A DNA stretch of 64,000 nucleotides, from NCBI GenBank assembly GCA_032209605.1, contig JASFXZ010000005.1:31732905-31796904 (forward strand). Direction: 5' to 3'. This stretch comes from Mactromeris polynyma. Its lineage: Eukaryota; Mollusca; Bivalvia; Venerida; Mactridae. Of this stretch, positions 23,986 to 33,015 are shown one piece after another. The notes beneath the pieces are model-generated. The model worked only from the letters and a program-made list of their open reading frames with translations, had not been told where the DNA came from and did not search any database. The stretch's first letter is position 1. Each line of letters opens with the position of its first letter. The position numbers and the translations under genes are program-made.

Positions 23986-24834
23986 ATGATCGCGGAGCAG
24001 TTGAAGTCATATGATATTGTGTTTAACAAAGAGGACAGCAATGAACATTCATATATATAACCGGATCATGTACGAGTTTGAAATACAATTTACAATACAG
24101 TTCCATTTGGTAAATTCTCATGTCCAGAAATGGACTTCAACAATGGCAATTATTTTCAAATATTGTGGCGTATTCGACCAAACTAGAAACAAACTGAAAA
24201 TATTGCCAACGACGCATATATACATTACTAGTGTATGTTATATAAACTTACCTCGCAAGAGATGCAATAGTCATCACAATTATACGAACACACATAACAC
24301 GGATATCTTGCCATTTTTCACAACAAATTAAAACAAAGAAATGAATCAAGAGCAAAAGGTTGTGTTTAGCAAAGGAAGTTTTTTTGTATAATGAAACAAT
24401 TGAATGGTTATTAATTAAAATAGTTACATGTTTGTTTGTTTGTATTCTAATTACTTTAATACAAATTAATTGCTCTTAAAAATCAAAGGAGTCGAAATAT
24501 CCCTGGGATGTCATGAAACGGTAGTGCTGTCACGCGTGTACACCAAACTCGCTGGTGTTAATCGGTTAATAAGGGGGTAGTGTGATAATCCGATAACACC
24601 TTACGTTAACGGGGCACCTAGCGGCAATATCAAAGGTATTGAACCAGTCAATCATCAACAAGTAATGTTCTAAAATATATATCTCTTTCATTGCCTCCAT
24701 TCTCTGGAGATATGCATGTGCTTATAATGGTGATAAGATGTATATGCTTAAGCCAAATAAACTATTCTGTATTCTGTATAATTACAGACATTTGCATATG
24801 CAAGAATGATAAAGGAAGTGAGCATCAATACACA
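23913..24834. other. Intergenic, no gene seen
   Basis: Open frames here (for example 24011-24331) show no recognisable domain. Probably flanking or intronic remnants of the adjoining transposons. Confidence 0.35.
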
Positions 24835-24920
24835 TATATTCACACACGCATACACACGCCAATTAACACATACGCACACACACACAACTACACGCACACT
24901 TGCACACGCACACATATAGA
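24825..24920. repeat. Impure (AC)n microsatellite
   Basis: Low-complexity ACAC/ACGC/ATAC-rich tract such as CACACACGCATACACACGCC. The open frames across it on both strands are artefacts of the repeat. Confidence 0.8.
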
Positions 24921-24964
24921 ACACCATCGCAGACAATACCTGTATTCACACTCATAGATGAAAG

Positions 24965-25304
24965 TATTTTTAGTTTAGTTTAATCATATTTTATTGTATT
25001 TATACATATAACTATCATATATATTTGCACAAACATACAAGTAACTTGTACATACATACAAAAGGGTTGGGCCAAAAGTTTTAACAACATTAGCTAGGGC
25101 CCTACCCTACATATGGCATATTATAACTAGCTTAAAAGTAATGGTTTATTTGTGCATAAGCAATTTTAGATTTATGAAACTAACTACATGAAAAAAAAAC
25201 TTCCTACTGTTATTCGATTGCTGCCACTACCTTCCACGCTACCCCCGTTTATGTTAATAAATCATATAGCAGTGACACTTATTTTTTGAATCTATTACTA
25301 TTTT
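24965..25304 (-). mobile_element. Probable LINE 3' UTR
   Basis: Lies directly downstream (minus strand) of the reverse-transcriptase C-terminus at 25305-25982. It ends near 24965 in A-rich sequence that on the minus strand reads AAACTAAACTAAAAATAC, as expected for a LINE tail. Boundary inferred. Confidence 0.4.
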
Positions 25305-26717
25305 TTATATAATTTTGTACTTCTCGAAATAAGACTTCATTTCAGTTTCGGATAAAGTATCTGTACCAAATAGAAGTGTTTGTGCACTTAGAGGATGAAC
25401 GTCTCTTGTATTAATAAAAAGTGTTCGCCTCTGACGACAATATATTTTGCATGTAAAAAAGTAATGTTCAGCATCTTCAATAGCCGCACCACACTCACAT
25501 GAAGGGCTATGGACAAGATGTTTTTTGTATAGATCTGAGTTAAGATTACTACAATTATTTCTAATGCGACTATGATGGACATTGGAGAAACGTTCGCCTT
25601 TTATGAATATACTCGGGACTTCAGGTGCATTATACAATTGTTTCAGTTTATTTTTAAAGGAAGATAAAGATTCAGACTCGCGAATATCGATAGTAAGATT
25701 AATCCAAAGTTGAATTGCGGATGGTAAAACTGATTTAGAATATATTTCTGTTCTTCTAGCATCTGGTACATAATCGGTAACATTTCTTAACCAATATTGG
25801 TTTTCATAAGTATTATCAACTGTCGGTGGAAACAACTGTGTTAGATAGGGCGGTAACAATTGTTTTTTTCCTTTGTATATTAAAATTAACTTTTGGATTT
25901 TCCTTCTATCTGAAAGACTCACCCAGCCTACCTCCTTTACTAATTTTCGAATGGAGACAGATCTAGTTAAACCAGTGACCACTCTAGCTGCTTCATATTG
26001 TAGAATCTATTACTATTTTTTATATAATTTTGTACTTCTCGAAATAAGACTTCATTTCAGTTTCGGATAAAGTATCTATACCAAATAGAAGTGTGTGTGC
26101 ACTTAGAGGATGAACGTCTCTTGTATTAATAAAAAGTGGTCGCCTCTGACGACAATATATTTTGCATGTAAAAAAGTAATGTTCAGCATCTGTAATAGCC
26201 GCACCACACTCACATGAAGGGCTATGGACAAGATGTTTTTTGTATAGATCTGAGTTAAGATTACTACAATTATTTCTAATGCGGCTATGATGGACATTGG
26301 AGAAACGTTCGCCTTTTATGAATATACTCGGGACTTCAGGTGCATTGTACAATTAATTCAGTTTATTTTTAAAGGAAGATAAAGATTCAGACTCGCGAAT
26401 ATCGATAGTAAGATTAATCCAAAGTTGAATTGCGGATGGTAAAACTGATTTAGAATATATTTCTGTTCTTCTAGCATCTGGTACATACTCGGTAACATTT
26501 CTTAACCAATATTGGTTTTCATAAGCTATATCAACTGTCGGTGGAAACAACTGTGTTAGATAGGGCGGTAACAATTGTTTTTTTCCTTTGTATATTAAAA
26601 TTAACTTTTGGATTTTCCTTCTATCTGAAAGACTCACCCAGCCTACCTCCTTTAATAATTTTCGAATGGAGACAGATCTAGTTAAACCAGTGACCACTCT
26701 AGCTGCTTCATATTGTA
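25288..26717. repeat. 715-bp direct tandem duplication of a LINE 3' end
   Basis: GAATCTATTACTATTTTTTA starts at 25288 and again at 26003, and the following ~700 bp is nearly identical. Copy 1 ends at GCTTCATATTGTAG, immediately followed by copy 2. Unequal exchange, nested insertion or an assembly artefact could produce this. Confidence 0.85.
25305..25982 (-). pseudogene. LINE reverse-transcriptase C-terminus, copy 1
   Basis: An open 225-codon frame: VTGLTRSVSIRKLVKEVGW near its start, then KIQKLILIYKGKKQLLPPYL, then ESESLSSFKNKLKQLYNAPE, then HSRIRNNCSNLN, then a zinc-knuckle-like CECGAAIEDAEHYFFTCKIY and NTRDVHPLSAQTLLFG. This is the thumb and C-terminal cysteine region of jockey/CR1-like non-LTR retrotransposons. 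The polymerase core is absent, so it is a truncated copy. It is repeated almost exactly at 26020-26730. Confidence 0.8.
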
Positions 26718-26745
26718 GTTTTTCATTCATCTGTGTAATGAATGT
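26003..26745 (-). pseudogene. LINE reverse-transcriptase C-terminus, copy 2
   Basis: Same protein as copy 1, with MNEKLQYEAARVVTGL added at its N-side. A change near 26355 (AATTGTTTCAG in copy 1, AATTAATTCAG here) creates a stop in the minus frame, splitting it at 'FKNKLN'. Other differences are few (for example IEDAEHY/ITDAEHY and NTYENQY/IAYENQY). The 5' truncation lies near 26745. Confidence 0.8.
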
Positions 26746-27585
26746 TGGTCAACTCGTACCTTCGGTAAAACAAGTCATATTCAAGTCATACACACACTTA
26801 TTAATAGAGTTAATATGATTAAAAGTAACCTTTTTCTGTATTGTGTGGCTCATTTGTGACCAGTGTAAACATATCAAACTTTCACAGTACCGTTAATCAT
26901 TACTTAATACACGGCATATAACGCCTGTTGGTCAACTCGTACCTTCGTAATTCAAGTCATTTTTAACCATACAAAATATTTAATTAATCTTATTGTAGAA
27001 TCCTGTGTAATGTTTTGTTCCTGACAATGTATTATGCACTAGACCATCTTTTTAAAATATGTGTTTGGCCTAACCCTACATACTTAATTGTTGGGTATGG
27101 TTATGTCAAACCAACACATTTTAATGATAGTCTTACAGTATAAAGACAATTGAAAACAAACTCAAGTAATATTTTGATAGTTTTAATGTGATTAATTAAC
27201 AAATATTTAATAATTCAATGATGAATAACACAAACAAAATATTTACACAACAGTTAATATACATATATTTACATCATCAATTTACACTTGCTCGCCCTGG
27301 CGAGGGTAAATAAACTCAACTCCATACTGTTCACACTGTTCACTCTATACAATACAATACAATAACATACAATACAAATAGTTTATTGCATAAAAAACAT
27401 AACATGTTTCATAGCAACATAATGTACATAATAACAAAAGACATGGTGTTGCAGGAGCACATGATGTTATATAGTGCATATTCAAATGTTTAAATTTCAT
27501 TACATGTATACAAACAAACAGTTATGGTGATAAATAAATATACACTCTAGTCCGTAGTATCTACACACACTATACACATGGTAAC
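26746..27585. other. Intergenic, with small repeats
   Basis: TTGGTCAACTCGTACCTTCG occurs at about 26744 and 26927 (183 bp apart), each followed by a TCAAGTCAT-containing stretch. ATACAATACAATA-type simple sequence lies near 27349-27380. No gene seen. Confidence 0.45.
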
Positions 27586-27849
27586 CTAAGACCTGCTCAC
27601 AGCAGGTCTGTATAATACACTGAAATGTTTTAACATCCCGGTCGCTGTTAAGCTACCTTCTTCGTATTTACTCCACAACTTGAACGTTTTCCCTGGGAGA
27701 GTTTGGTATCTCCTTCTTTGATACCTTCTCAGTTGCAGTGCCGTCACAAGAGCCACGTTCCTTACGGCGACTTGAGCTTCGTCAAACAGTAACCTCAGTA
27801 GCAGGTAGAAGGGTGGCATTAGCTCGTCCGTTAAGACGTCGATGCCACC
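27586..27849 (-). pseudogene. MULE-domain terminal exon C
   Basis: 264-bp segment from a CAG acceptor to a stop codon, encoding 87 residues. It resembles the C-terminal tail of molluscan MULE proteins by general pattern (LSRYQRK / KxFKLWxKYxEG); assignment relies on that and on synteny with exons A and B. Confidence 0.55.
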
Positions 27850-27933
27850 CTGAAAAATATAAACAAAAAAATCATAATATATTAAAGGTAACTTACTCAT
27901 GATAAAGTGTATAATAGTATACAATTGTTTATA

Positions 27934-27965
27934 TACTAGCGAAAAAAGAAACTGTGCATGTGTAT
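27934..27965. repeat. Tc1 left terminal inverted repeat
   Basis: Begins TACTAGCGAAAAAAGAAACT and ends GTGCATGTGTA. It pairs with 29403-29435 with one indel. Confidence 0.88.
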
Positions 27966-28130
27966 AATATGCTATAACTTAGGAGGTATATAAGGAATCG
28001 CAATAAAAATTTCAACAGGGTTTTATCTTACCTTTATTTAACACCAGCTCAATTGATATGGTTATTGAATCAGCTGCGTCTTAGATAGAGATCAGTTTTC
28101 AGAGACGTTCTCTAAACAAAGTTCAGCTCA

Positions 28131-29138
28131 TCAATACCGTGTATGTCCACCATTGGAATCGATGCATGCTTGACAACGACGCCGCATTGATGTGACAAGT
28201 GTTCTGAAAAATGCCTGGGGAATACCATTCCAGATTCTGACAAGCGCACGTGATAGGTCAGGTAACGTCAACGGCTGATTTTGAAGGCCACGTAACCGTC
28301 GCTGCATCTCAACCTACACGTGTTCTATAGGCGAAAAATCCGGTGATATTGCAGGCCATGGCAGCACATTCACATTGTTCTGGGTCAAAAAGTCGGTGAC
28401 GACCCGCGCGACGTGCGGGCGAGCGTTATCCTGTTGCAGCGTGGCGTTACGTTGCTGCACAAATGGAAGGACGTGAGGCCGTATGATTTCGTCACGATAT
28501 CTGATGCCTGTAAGTGTGCCGTCTACAACCACAAGTGCTGTTCTACCACGGGATGAGATATCACCCCTCACCATTACACTACCTCCGCCGAATGGACGTC
28601 GTTCAATCACACAACTGTCATGGAAACGTTCACCAACACGACGGTACACTCTAGAACGGCCGTCACTGCTGTCGAGATGGAACCTGGACTCATCCGTGAA
28701 AAGAATACGTGCCCAGTCCTGTTGCGTGAAGTGTATGTGTCTTCTACACCAGGCAAAACGTGCTACACGATGACGTTGCTGCAGAACAGGACGTATGGCA
28801 GGACGTCGTGGACGTATGCCTCGTTCACGCAATCGATTACGTACCGTTCGGGGACTGATTCTTCTAAGGCCAGGAATACTTCTAGCCGTCAAAGAAGCAG
28901 TTCTGAGTCGGTCACGGAGATGAACCACCCGGATGTACGTATACTGGCGAATAGACATTACGCGTGGACGTCCTGATCGAGGCCGGTCTCTTGTTGCCCC
29001 AAACTGTTGGTACCGTCTCCACAAGGCGTCTACAGTATTTCGGTGAACGCCAAATTTTCTGGCAACGTCAGTATGACGTACACCAGCTTCAATCATGCCT
29101 ACGGCGCGGCATCTGTCAGTTTCATTCAACCTTGGCAT
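28131..29138 (-). pseudogene. Tc1 transposase, full length with one nonsense codon
   Basis: Minus-strand frame from ATG at 29138 to TGA at 28131-28133, 335 codons, the normal Tc1 length. N-terminal helix-turn-helix MPRLNETDRCRAVGMIEAGV and HTDVARKFGVHRNTV, an AT-hook-like GRPR (DRPRSGRPRV), first Asp in ILFTDESRFHLDS, second in LQQDNARPHVARV, and Glu in SPDFSPIEHV, with 34 residues between the last two (DD34E). TAG at 28316-28318 stands where the family has Trp after 'EHV'; the frame beyond (RRLRGLQNQPLTLPDLSRAL) is open to the end. A single G-to-A change therefore seems to have inactivated it, unless this is a sequencing error. Confidence 0.88.
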
Positions 29139-29402
29139 GGCGTATCAACGACGTTTTTCAAAATTATCCTGGTTTTGTGTCTTACATGTAACAACACTAT
29201 GTTTTAACACAGGTTTAGGCGACAAACGTGTTTGCAATTGACTGCTGCACGAAAAAAACGTGAAAAAGAAGACGTTAGCCTGACAGGCAAACTACCCGTG
29301 CAACTCATGCACTGGCCAGTGTAAATGACCGAGAGGGATACACAACTTACCTGCGTAAAGTTTCAAGCTTTAATTTATAAAATTGAAGGATATATAAACA
29401 TT

Positions 29403-29435
29403 TTACACATGCACAGTTTCTTTTTTCCGCTAGTA
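29403..29435. repeat. Tc1 right terminal inverted repeat
   Basis: Reads TACACATGCACAGTTTC then TTTTTTCCGCTAGTA, the reverse complement of the left end apart from one extra base. Confidence 0.88.
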
Positions 29436-29552
29436 TATTAACAAGTTAATGTTAAATGGTTCGAACCCCAACAGGGATAGTACTGGTTCTATGATTTATT
29501 TATTCTTGTATAAAAAGAAAACCAATTAATGGAAAAAATAACCTAAATATAC

Positions 29553-29693
29553 CTTCAACACCTTGACATAATCGATATCATTGGTTCTGCGACCAGACAT
29601 TAACACGAATACCAGTGGAATTTGTTTGGCGCATTCCCCTCTTCTGACGAAGGCATGAATCGAAAAAAAGGTTATCAAATGGTTCCCTAATAC
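29553..29693 (-). pseudogene. MULE-domain exon B (47 codons)
   Basis: Phase-0 exon of 141 bp with clean acceptor (CAG) and donor (GTATAT). The intact exon joins in frame to exon A's TFK. Confidence 0.7.
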
Positions 29694-29862
29694 CTGAAAA
29701 ATGTAATAGTTGCTATACACATAGAATATATAGCACTTATTTCACTCAACTCAACTGATATACGATATTCAATGATACATGCAGTATAGGAGTTAAATTG
29801 ATTGATCACATCATTATTCATTACAACTAGAAAACAAAGTACTTTACTTCAAATATTAATAC

Positions 29863-29990
29863 CTTGAATGTGCCATCCAAATACCAGCGCTTTGCCGCTT
29901 TCAATATAGACGTAGCTGATCGTTGGTGGCGAATATCATGTGTCGACGACCATCAACTCTGACGTCACCTCTGTAGAATCCGTAAAACTA
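29863..29990 (-). pseudogene. MULE-domain exon A
   Basis: Minus-strand segment ending in the first catalytic Asp context (WYLDGTFK) at donor AAG|GTATTA. A single-base frame conflict lies between NDQL and LKAAKRW; the 5' boundary is uncertain. Confidence 0.6.
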
Positions 29991-31127
29991 TTCATTTATC
30001 TGTAAATAAATGTTCATTTAATATAATGTTATGCCTTATATTATAGTATTGATTGGTTACAAGCGGAAATGATGTGTTTTCATTACTAATCGCATTTCAT
30101 CATATTTAGAAATATTGATTTTATCGTTCCTATCCGCACATTTCGATTCCTATCCGCGGATAGGACTCCTATCCGCATTTTAGCTATACATCTGTAAGGG
30201 GAGTTAACCGCTCTATCGAACAATGAATTTTAAAAAGTTATCCTTCTTGAATACTCTTTATTCTTCCTTAGAGGCAGCCAATCAAATTCGAGTATTCTTG
30301 CTGGACGTAAACAATCGAACATCTGTCATGTAGAAAGTTTTAATAATTTTATTTTGAACTAATTTTATATCAAAACTTCATTTCCAAAAAGGTTTATAAC
30401 AACAGACTAACTGTTTAAAAAGGTAAGAAGTCGAAATAGCACATTTGCGCCTCAAATGCAGTAAAATATCTCGCAATGTTTGCGTCGATTCAAGTCTGAA
30501 CCAATATCGATCGGATTTTGGTTCGTGGTCCTATTTTATTTCATTTGCGGTGTTTGCTTTTGTAATGCGTTAAAAAGAACATGCTTGTAGTTTTAAATTA
30601 ATTTTACTTGTCTATATTGTTAAGTGTTCATGTCTGTAGACTAAGTCTTATCAAATATGTGTTGATAACCTTCATCCTAAAACTTGTCCGAACTTGAATT
30701 GCCGCTTGTCTATGAGCAAGTGTAGGTATATTCGGATACTGACTATCAGTAAATATTTTGCGCTAATTTGGGTCATAACTTGCTACTCACTAATTTATTT
30801 GACTTCACATCAACGTATGCAAATGGTTCATTATGACATGACTAAGTTTAGCCAAGGAAACCTGTCTTTAAGATGTTCTACTTGTGTTTCTGAATGTGTT
30901 GTTGTTGTTATTCTTTAATGCTATCTACATCTACATGATACTCCCAACAATCAGAAATTTGATTATGACAGGGAGGCGATATACGTAGTAGCTATGGTCT
31001 CATTAGCACAACTACGAAAAATATTGTTGTCATCCCTCTATGTACTTCTCTCTCTGTCAGTCTGTGCTTTAATACTTGTTACTATTAAGTTGATAGGATG
31101 TTTTTCAAGGAAAATTTTAAGATTGAT
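29991..31127. other. Intergenic, no gene seen
   Basis: Includes TCCTATCCGCGGATAGGA, a perfect 18-bp palindrome at 30148-30165, flanked by direct copies of CCTATCCGC near 30128 and 30168. Otherwise AT-rich with no recognisable coding sequence. Confidence 0.4.
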
Positions 31128-31925
31128 CTAAATAAATATTTTTGTTTGCTTTATGAAATTTTGGAAAACGGATACTAGCTCTTTTTGTGCAGAATTGTCA
31201 ATGTCTTTAATTAATAACACCAAAACTGATAAATTGATATTGTGACAGTCAATCTTGTGGTTGTGGAGTATCTCTTCAAATTCAATTGATCTTAGCATTT
31301 CTGTTCTCTCTGATGTAAACCTATTGCATTCAAAGACAAAATGTTTAACCGTCTTAGGCACACCACAGTCCATACGGCTACCATCCTGTGTCGGATCAAT
31401 CTATGACCAATGGTCATTAAGTTAACTGTTGATTGACAGCACGCCACTGAATGTCTTCCTGTCTTCATCACCAACACATGATCTGTTCCCAGCACTATTA
31501 AATATCCATCTTGTCTGCAAGTAAATATCTGTAGTTACATTTAAGCCATATTTTTTCTTTCATTTTTCGTATGACTTCCTTTGCATCTCTCATGCCAGTC
31601 TCTTCTTCTTTATTATGTTTTGCTTCCATTGTAGCTGCTTTTGCTTCTTGATCTGCTAGTTCAATTCCAGAAATATTTCTATGGTCTGGTACCCAGTGGA
31701 TATTGATGTTGTTGTCATTTTGTTCCAAAGTCAAGAGATTTTTCTTTGAATTAATGATGGATTCAATTTTGGTATGGTGTGGCTGAATGTTGCTATGTAT
31801 TTGTCAAGATATCTCGAGTCTAGAGTTACTAGTGCACTGTAGTTTCTTTGAATTGACAGCATGGGATCAAAGTATTTGTTCCCACTGTGGTCAAAGTAAA
31901 TGTTTTCAATTTTGTAGAAATACAC
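31128..31925 (-). pseudogene. LINE fragment with RNase H and zinc-knuckle tail
   Basis: Minus-strand pieces in several frames: YFDHSGNKYFDPMLSIQR (~31880), NIHWVPDHRNISGIELADQE (~31700; the RNase H WVPGHxxIxGNExAD motif with Asp for Gly and Ile for Asn), then a shift to VPKTVKHFVFECNRFTSER (~31360), the C-terminal cysteine region of non-LTR elements. The order RNase H then C/H tail fits I/jockey-type LINEs. Several frameshifts; no reverse-transcriptase core is present. Confidence 0.7.
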
Positions 31926-31950
31926 CAGTCATAAACCTCTCATAACGGTT

Positions 31951-32628
31951 ATGTACTCTCCCCTTTCTATGTGGGAAGTATGTACTCTCCCCTTTCTATG
32001 TGGGAAGTATGTACTCTCCCCTTTCTATGTGGGAAGTATGTACTCTCCACTTTCTATGTGGGAAGTATGTACTCTCCCCTTTCTATATTGGAAGTATGTA
32101 CTCTCCCCTTTCTATGTGGGAAGTATGTACTCTCCCCTTTCTATATGGGAAGTATGTGCTCTCCCCTTTCTATGTGGGAAGTATGTACTCTCCCCTTTCT
32201 ATGTGGGAAGTATGTACTCTCCCCTTTCTATGTGGGAAGTATGTACTCTCCCCTTTCTATGTGGGAAGTATGTACTCTCCCCTTTCTATATTGGAAGTAT
32301 GTACTCTCCCCTTTCTATGTGGGAAGTATGTACTCTCCCCTTTCTATATGGGAAGTATGTGCTCTCCCCTTTCTATGTGGGAAGTATGTACTCTCCCCTT
32401 TCTATATGGGAAGTATGTGCTCTCCCCTTTCTATGTGGGAAGTATGTACTCTCCCCTTTCTATGTGGGAAGTATGTACTCTCCCCTTTCTATATGGGAAG
32501 TATGTGCTCTCCCCTTTCTATGTGGGAAGTATGTACTCTCCCCTTTCTATATGGGAAGTATGTACTCTCCCCTTTCTATGTGGGAAGTATGTACTCTCCC
32601 CTTTCTATGTGGGAAGTATGTACTATCC
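31951..32628 (+). repeat. 29-bp minisatellite, 23 copies
   Basis: Unit ATGTACTCTCCCCTTTCTAT plus GTGGGAAGT. Subtypes differ at CTATGTGGG/CTATATTGG/CTATATGGG and GTACTC/GTGCTC and seem to recur in ordered blocks. Because 29 is not a multiple of three and the unit lacks stops, all three forward frames are open (MYSPLSMWEVCTLPFLCGKY); these are not genes. It ends about 270 bp before the ODF2 start codon. Confidence 0.95.
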
Positions 32629-32904
32629 TAGCCTCAAGTGCTTGTTATTTCTACATATTCTTGATAAAAAGCTCTTCATTTTAGTCTTGTAACTGTGACA
32701 TACACATGTATGATGGTAGTTTTTTTAAATTATATGATATATACCCAGTGAAGCAGGATTTTTTTTTACTGAGGTCGCTGACAAAGGCACACCAGTCCCA
32801 TTAAAGGGAAAAAGACATTTCAGCCACTGACAGAAAGATACGTATCCCATTTGGCCTTTATCAAGACGTTACATTTGTATATGCATTTTATTTTGTAATT
32901 TAAG
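32629..32904 (+). promoter_or_regulatory. Upstream region / 5' UTR of ODF2
   Basis: 276 bp between the minisatellite and the start codon. No clear TATA box or transcription start was identified. AATTTAAG immediately before the ATG could be either 5' UTR or a weak acceptor. Confidence 0.35.
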
Positions 32905-33015
32905 ATGCCGGCTACAAAAGGTCTCCGACCAACATCACCGGTACATGTACATGTAGATGATGATATACCTATTCATGTACATGTGAAGCAACAAAAAAAG
33001 AAAAAGCCTGGTGTA
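32905..33015 (+). CDS. ODF2: ODF2 coding exon 1 (residues 1-37)
   Basis: ATG at 32905; donor GTAAGT after GTA, phase 0. Encodes the HVHVD...HVHVK repeat that marks the cenexin isoform N-terminus, followed by a basic KKKKPG tract. Confidence 0.9.

Larger units (their letters stand above)
27934..29435 (-). mobile_element. Nearly intact Tc1/mariner element (1502 bp)
   Basis: Complete element: terminal inverted repeats TACTAGCG...GTGCATGTGTA (~32 bp, differing by one extra G), TA target duplications at 27932-27933 and 29436-29437, and a single transposase gene. It is inserted between exons of the MULE relic. The completeness and near-identical TIRs suggest a fairly recent insertion relative to its neighbours. 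Confidence 0.9.
27586..29990 (-). pseudogene. Exons of a MULE-domain transposase gene, split by a Tc1 element
   Basis: Three exon-like pieces on the minus strand. Piece A (~29990-29863) encodes HMIFATNDQL and, after an apparent one-base shift, LKAAKRWYLDGTFK, with donor AAG|GTATTA. Piece B (29693-29553) follows a TTTTCAG acceptor and encodes FFSIHAFVRRGECAKQIPLV and FVLMSGRRTNDIDYVKVL, ending at donor GTATAT. Piece C (27849-27586) follows acceptor TATTTTTCAG and encodes FYLLLRLLFDEAQVAV and RYQRRRYQTLPGKTFKLWSK before a stop. The YLDGTFK...FSIHAF...PLVFxLMSGR series is the start of the MULE transposase core. The middle of the core (second Asp, CxxH) is missing between B and C. The Tc1 element at 27934-29435 sits in that gap. 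Confidence 0.75.

Noticed and set aside
24691..24957. 88-codon His/Thr-rich frame
   Set aside because: Produced by the AC-rich microsatellite.
28483..29207. Plus-strand frames of 66-118 codons
   Set aside because: Shadows of the Tc1 transposase encoded on the minus strand.
31951..32692. Three overlapping open frames of 226-237 codons
   Set aside because: They come from a stop-free 29-bp minisatellite whose period shifts frame each copy; no gene evidence.
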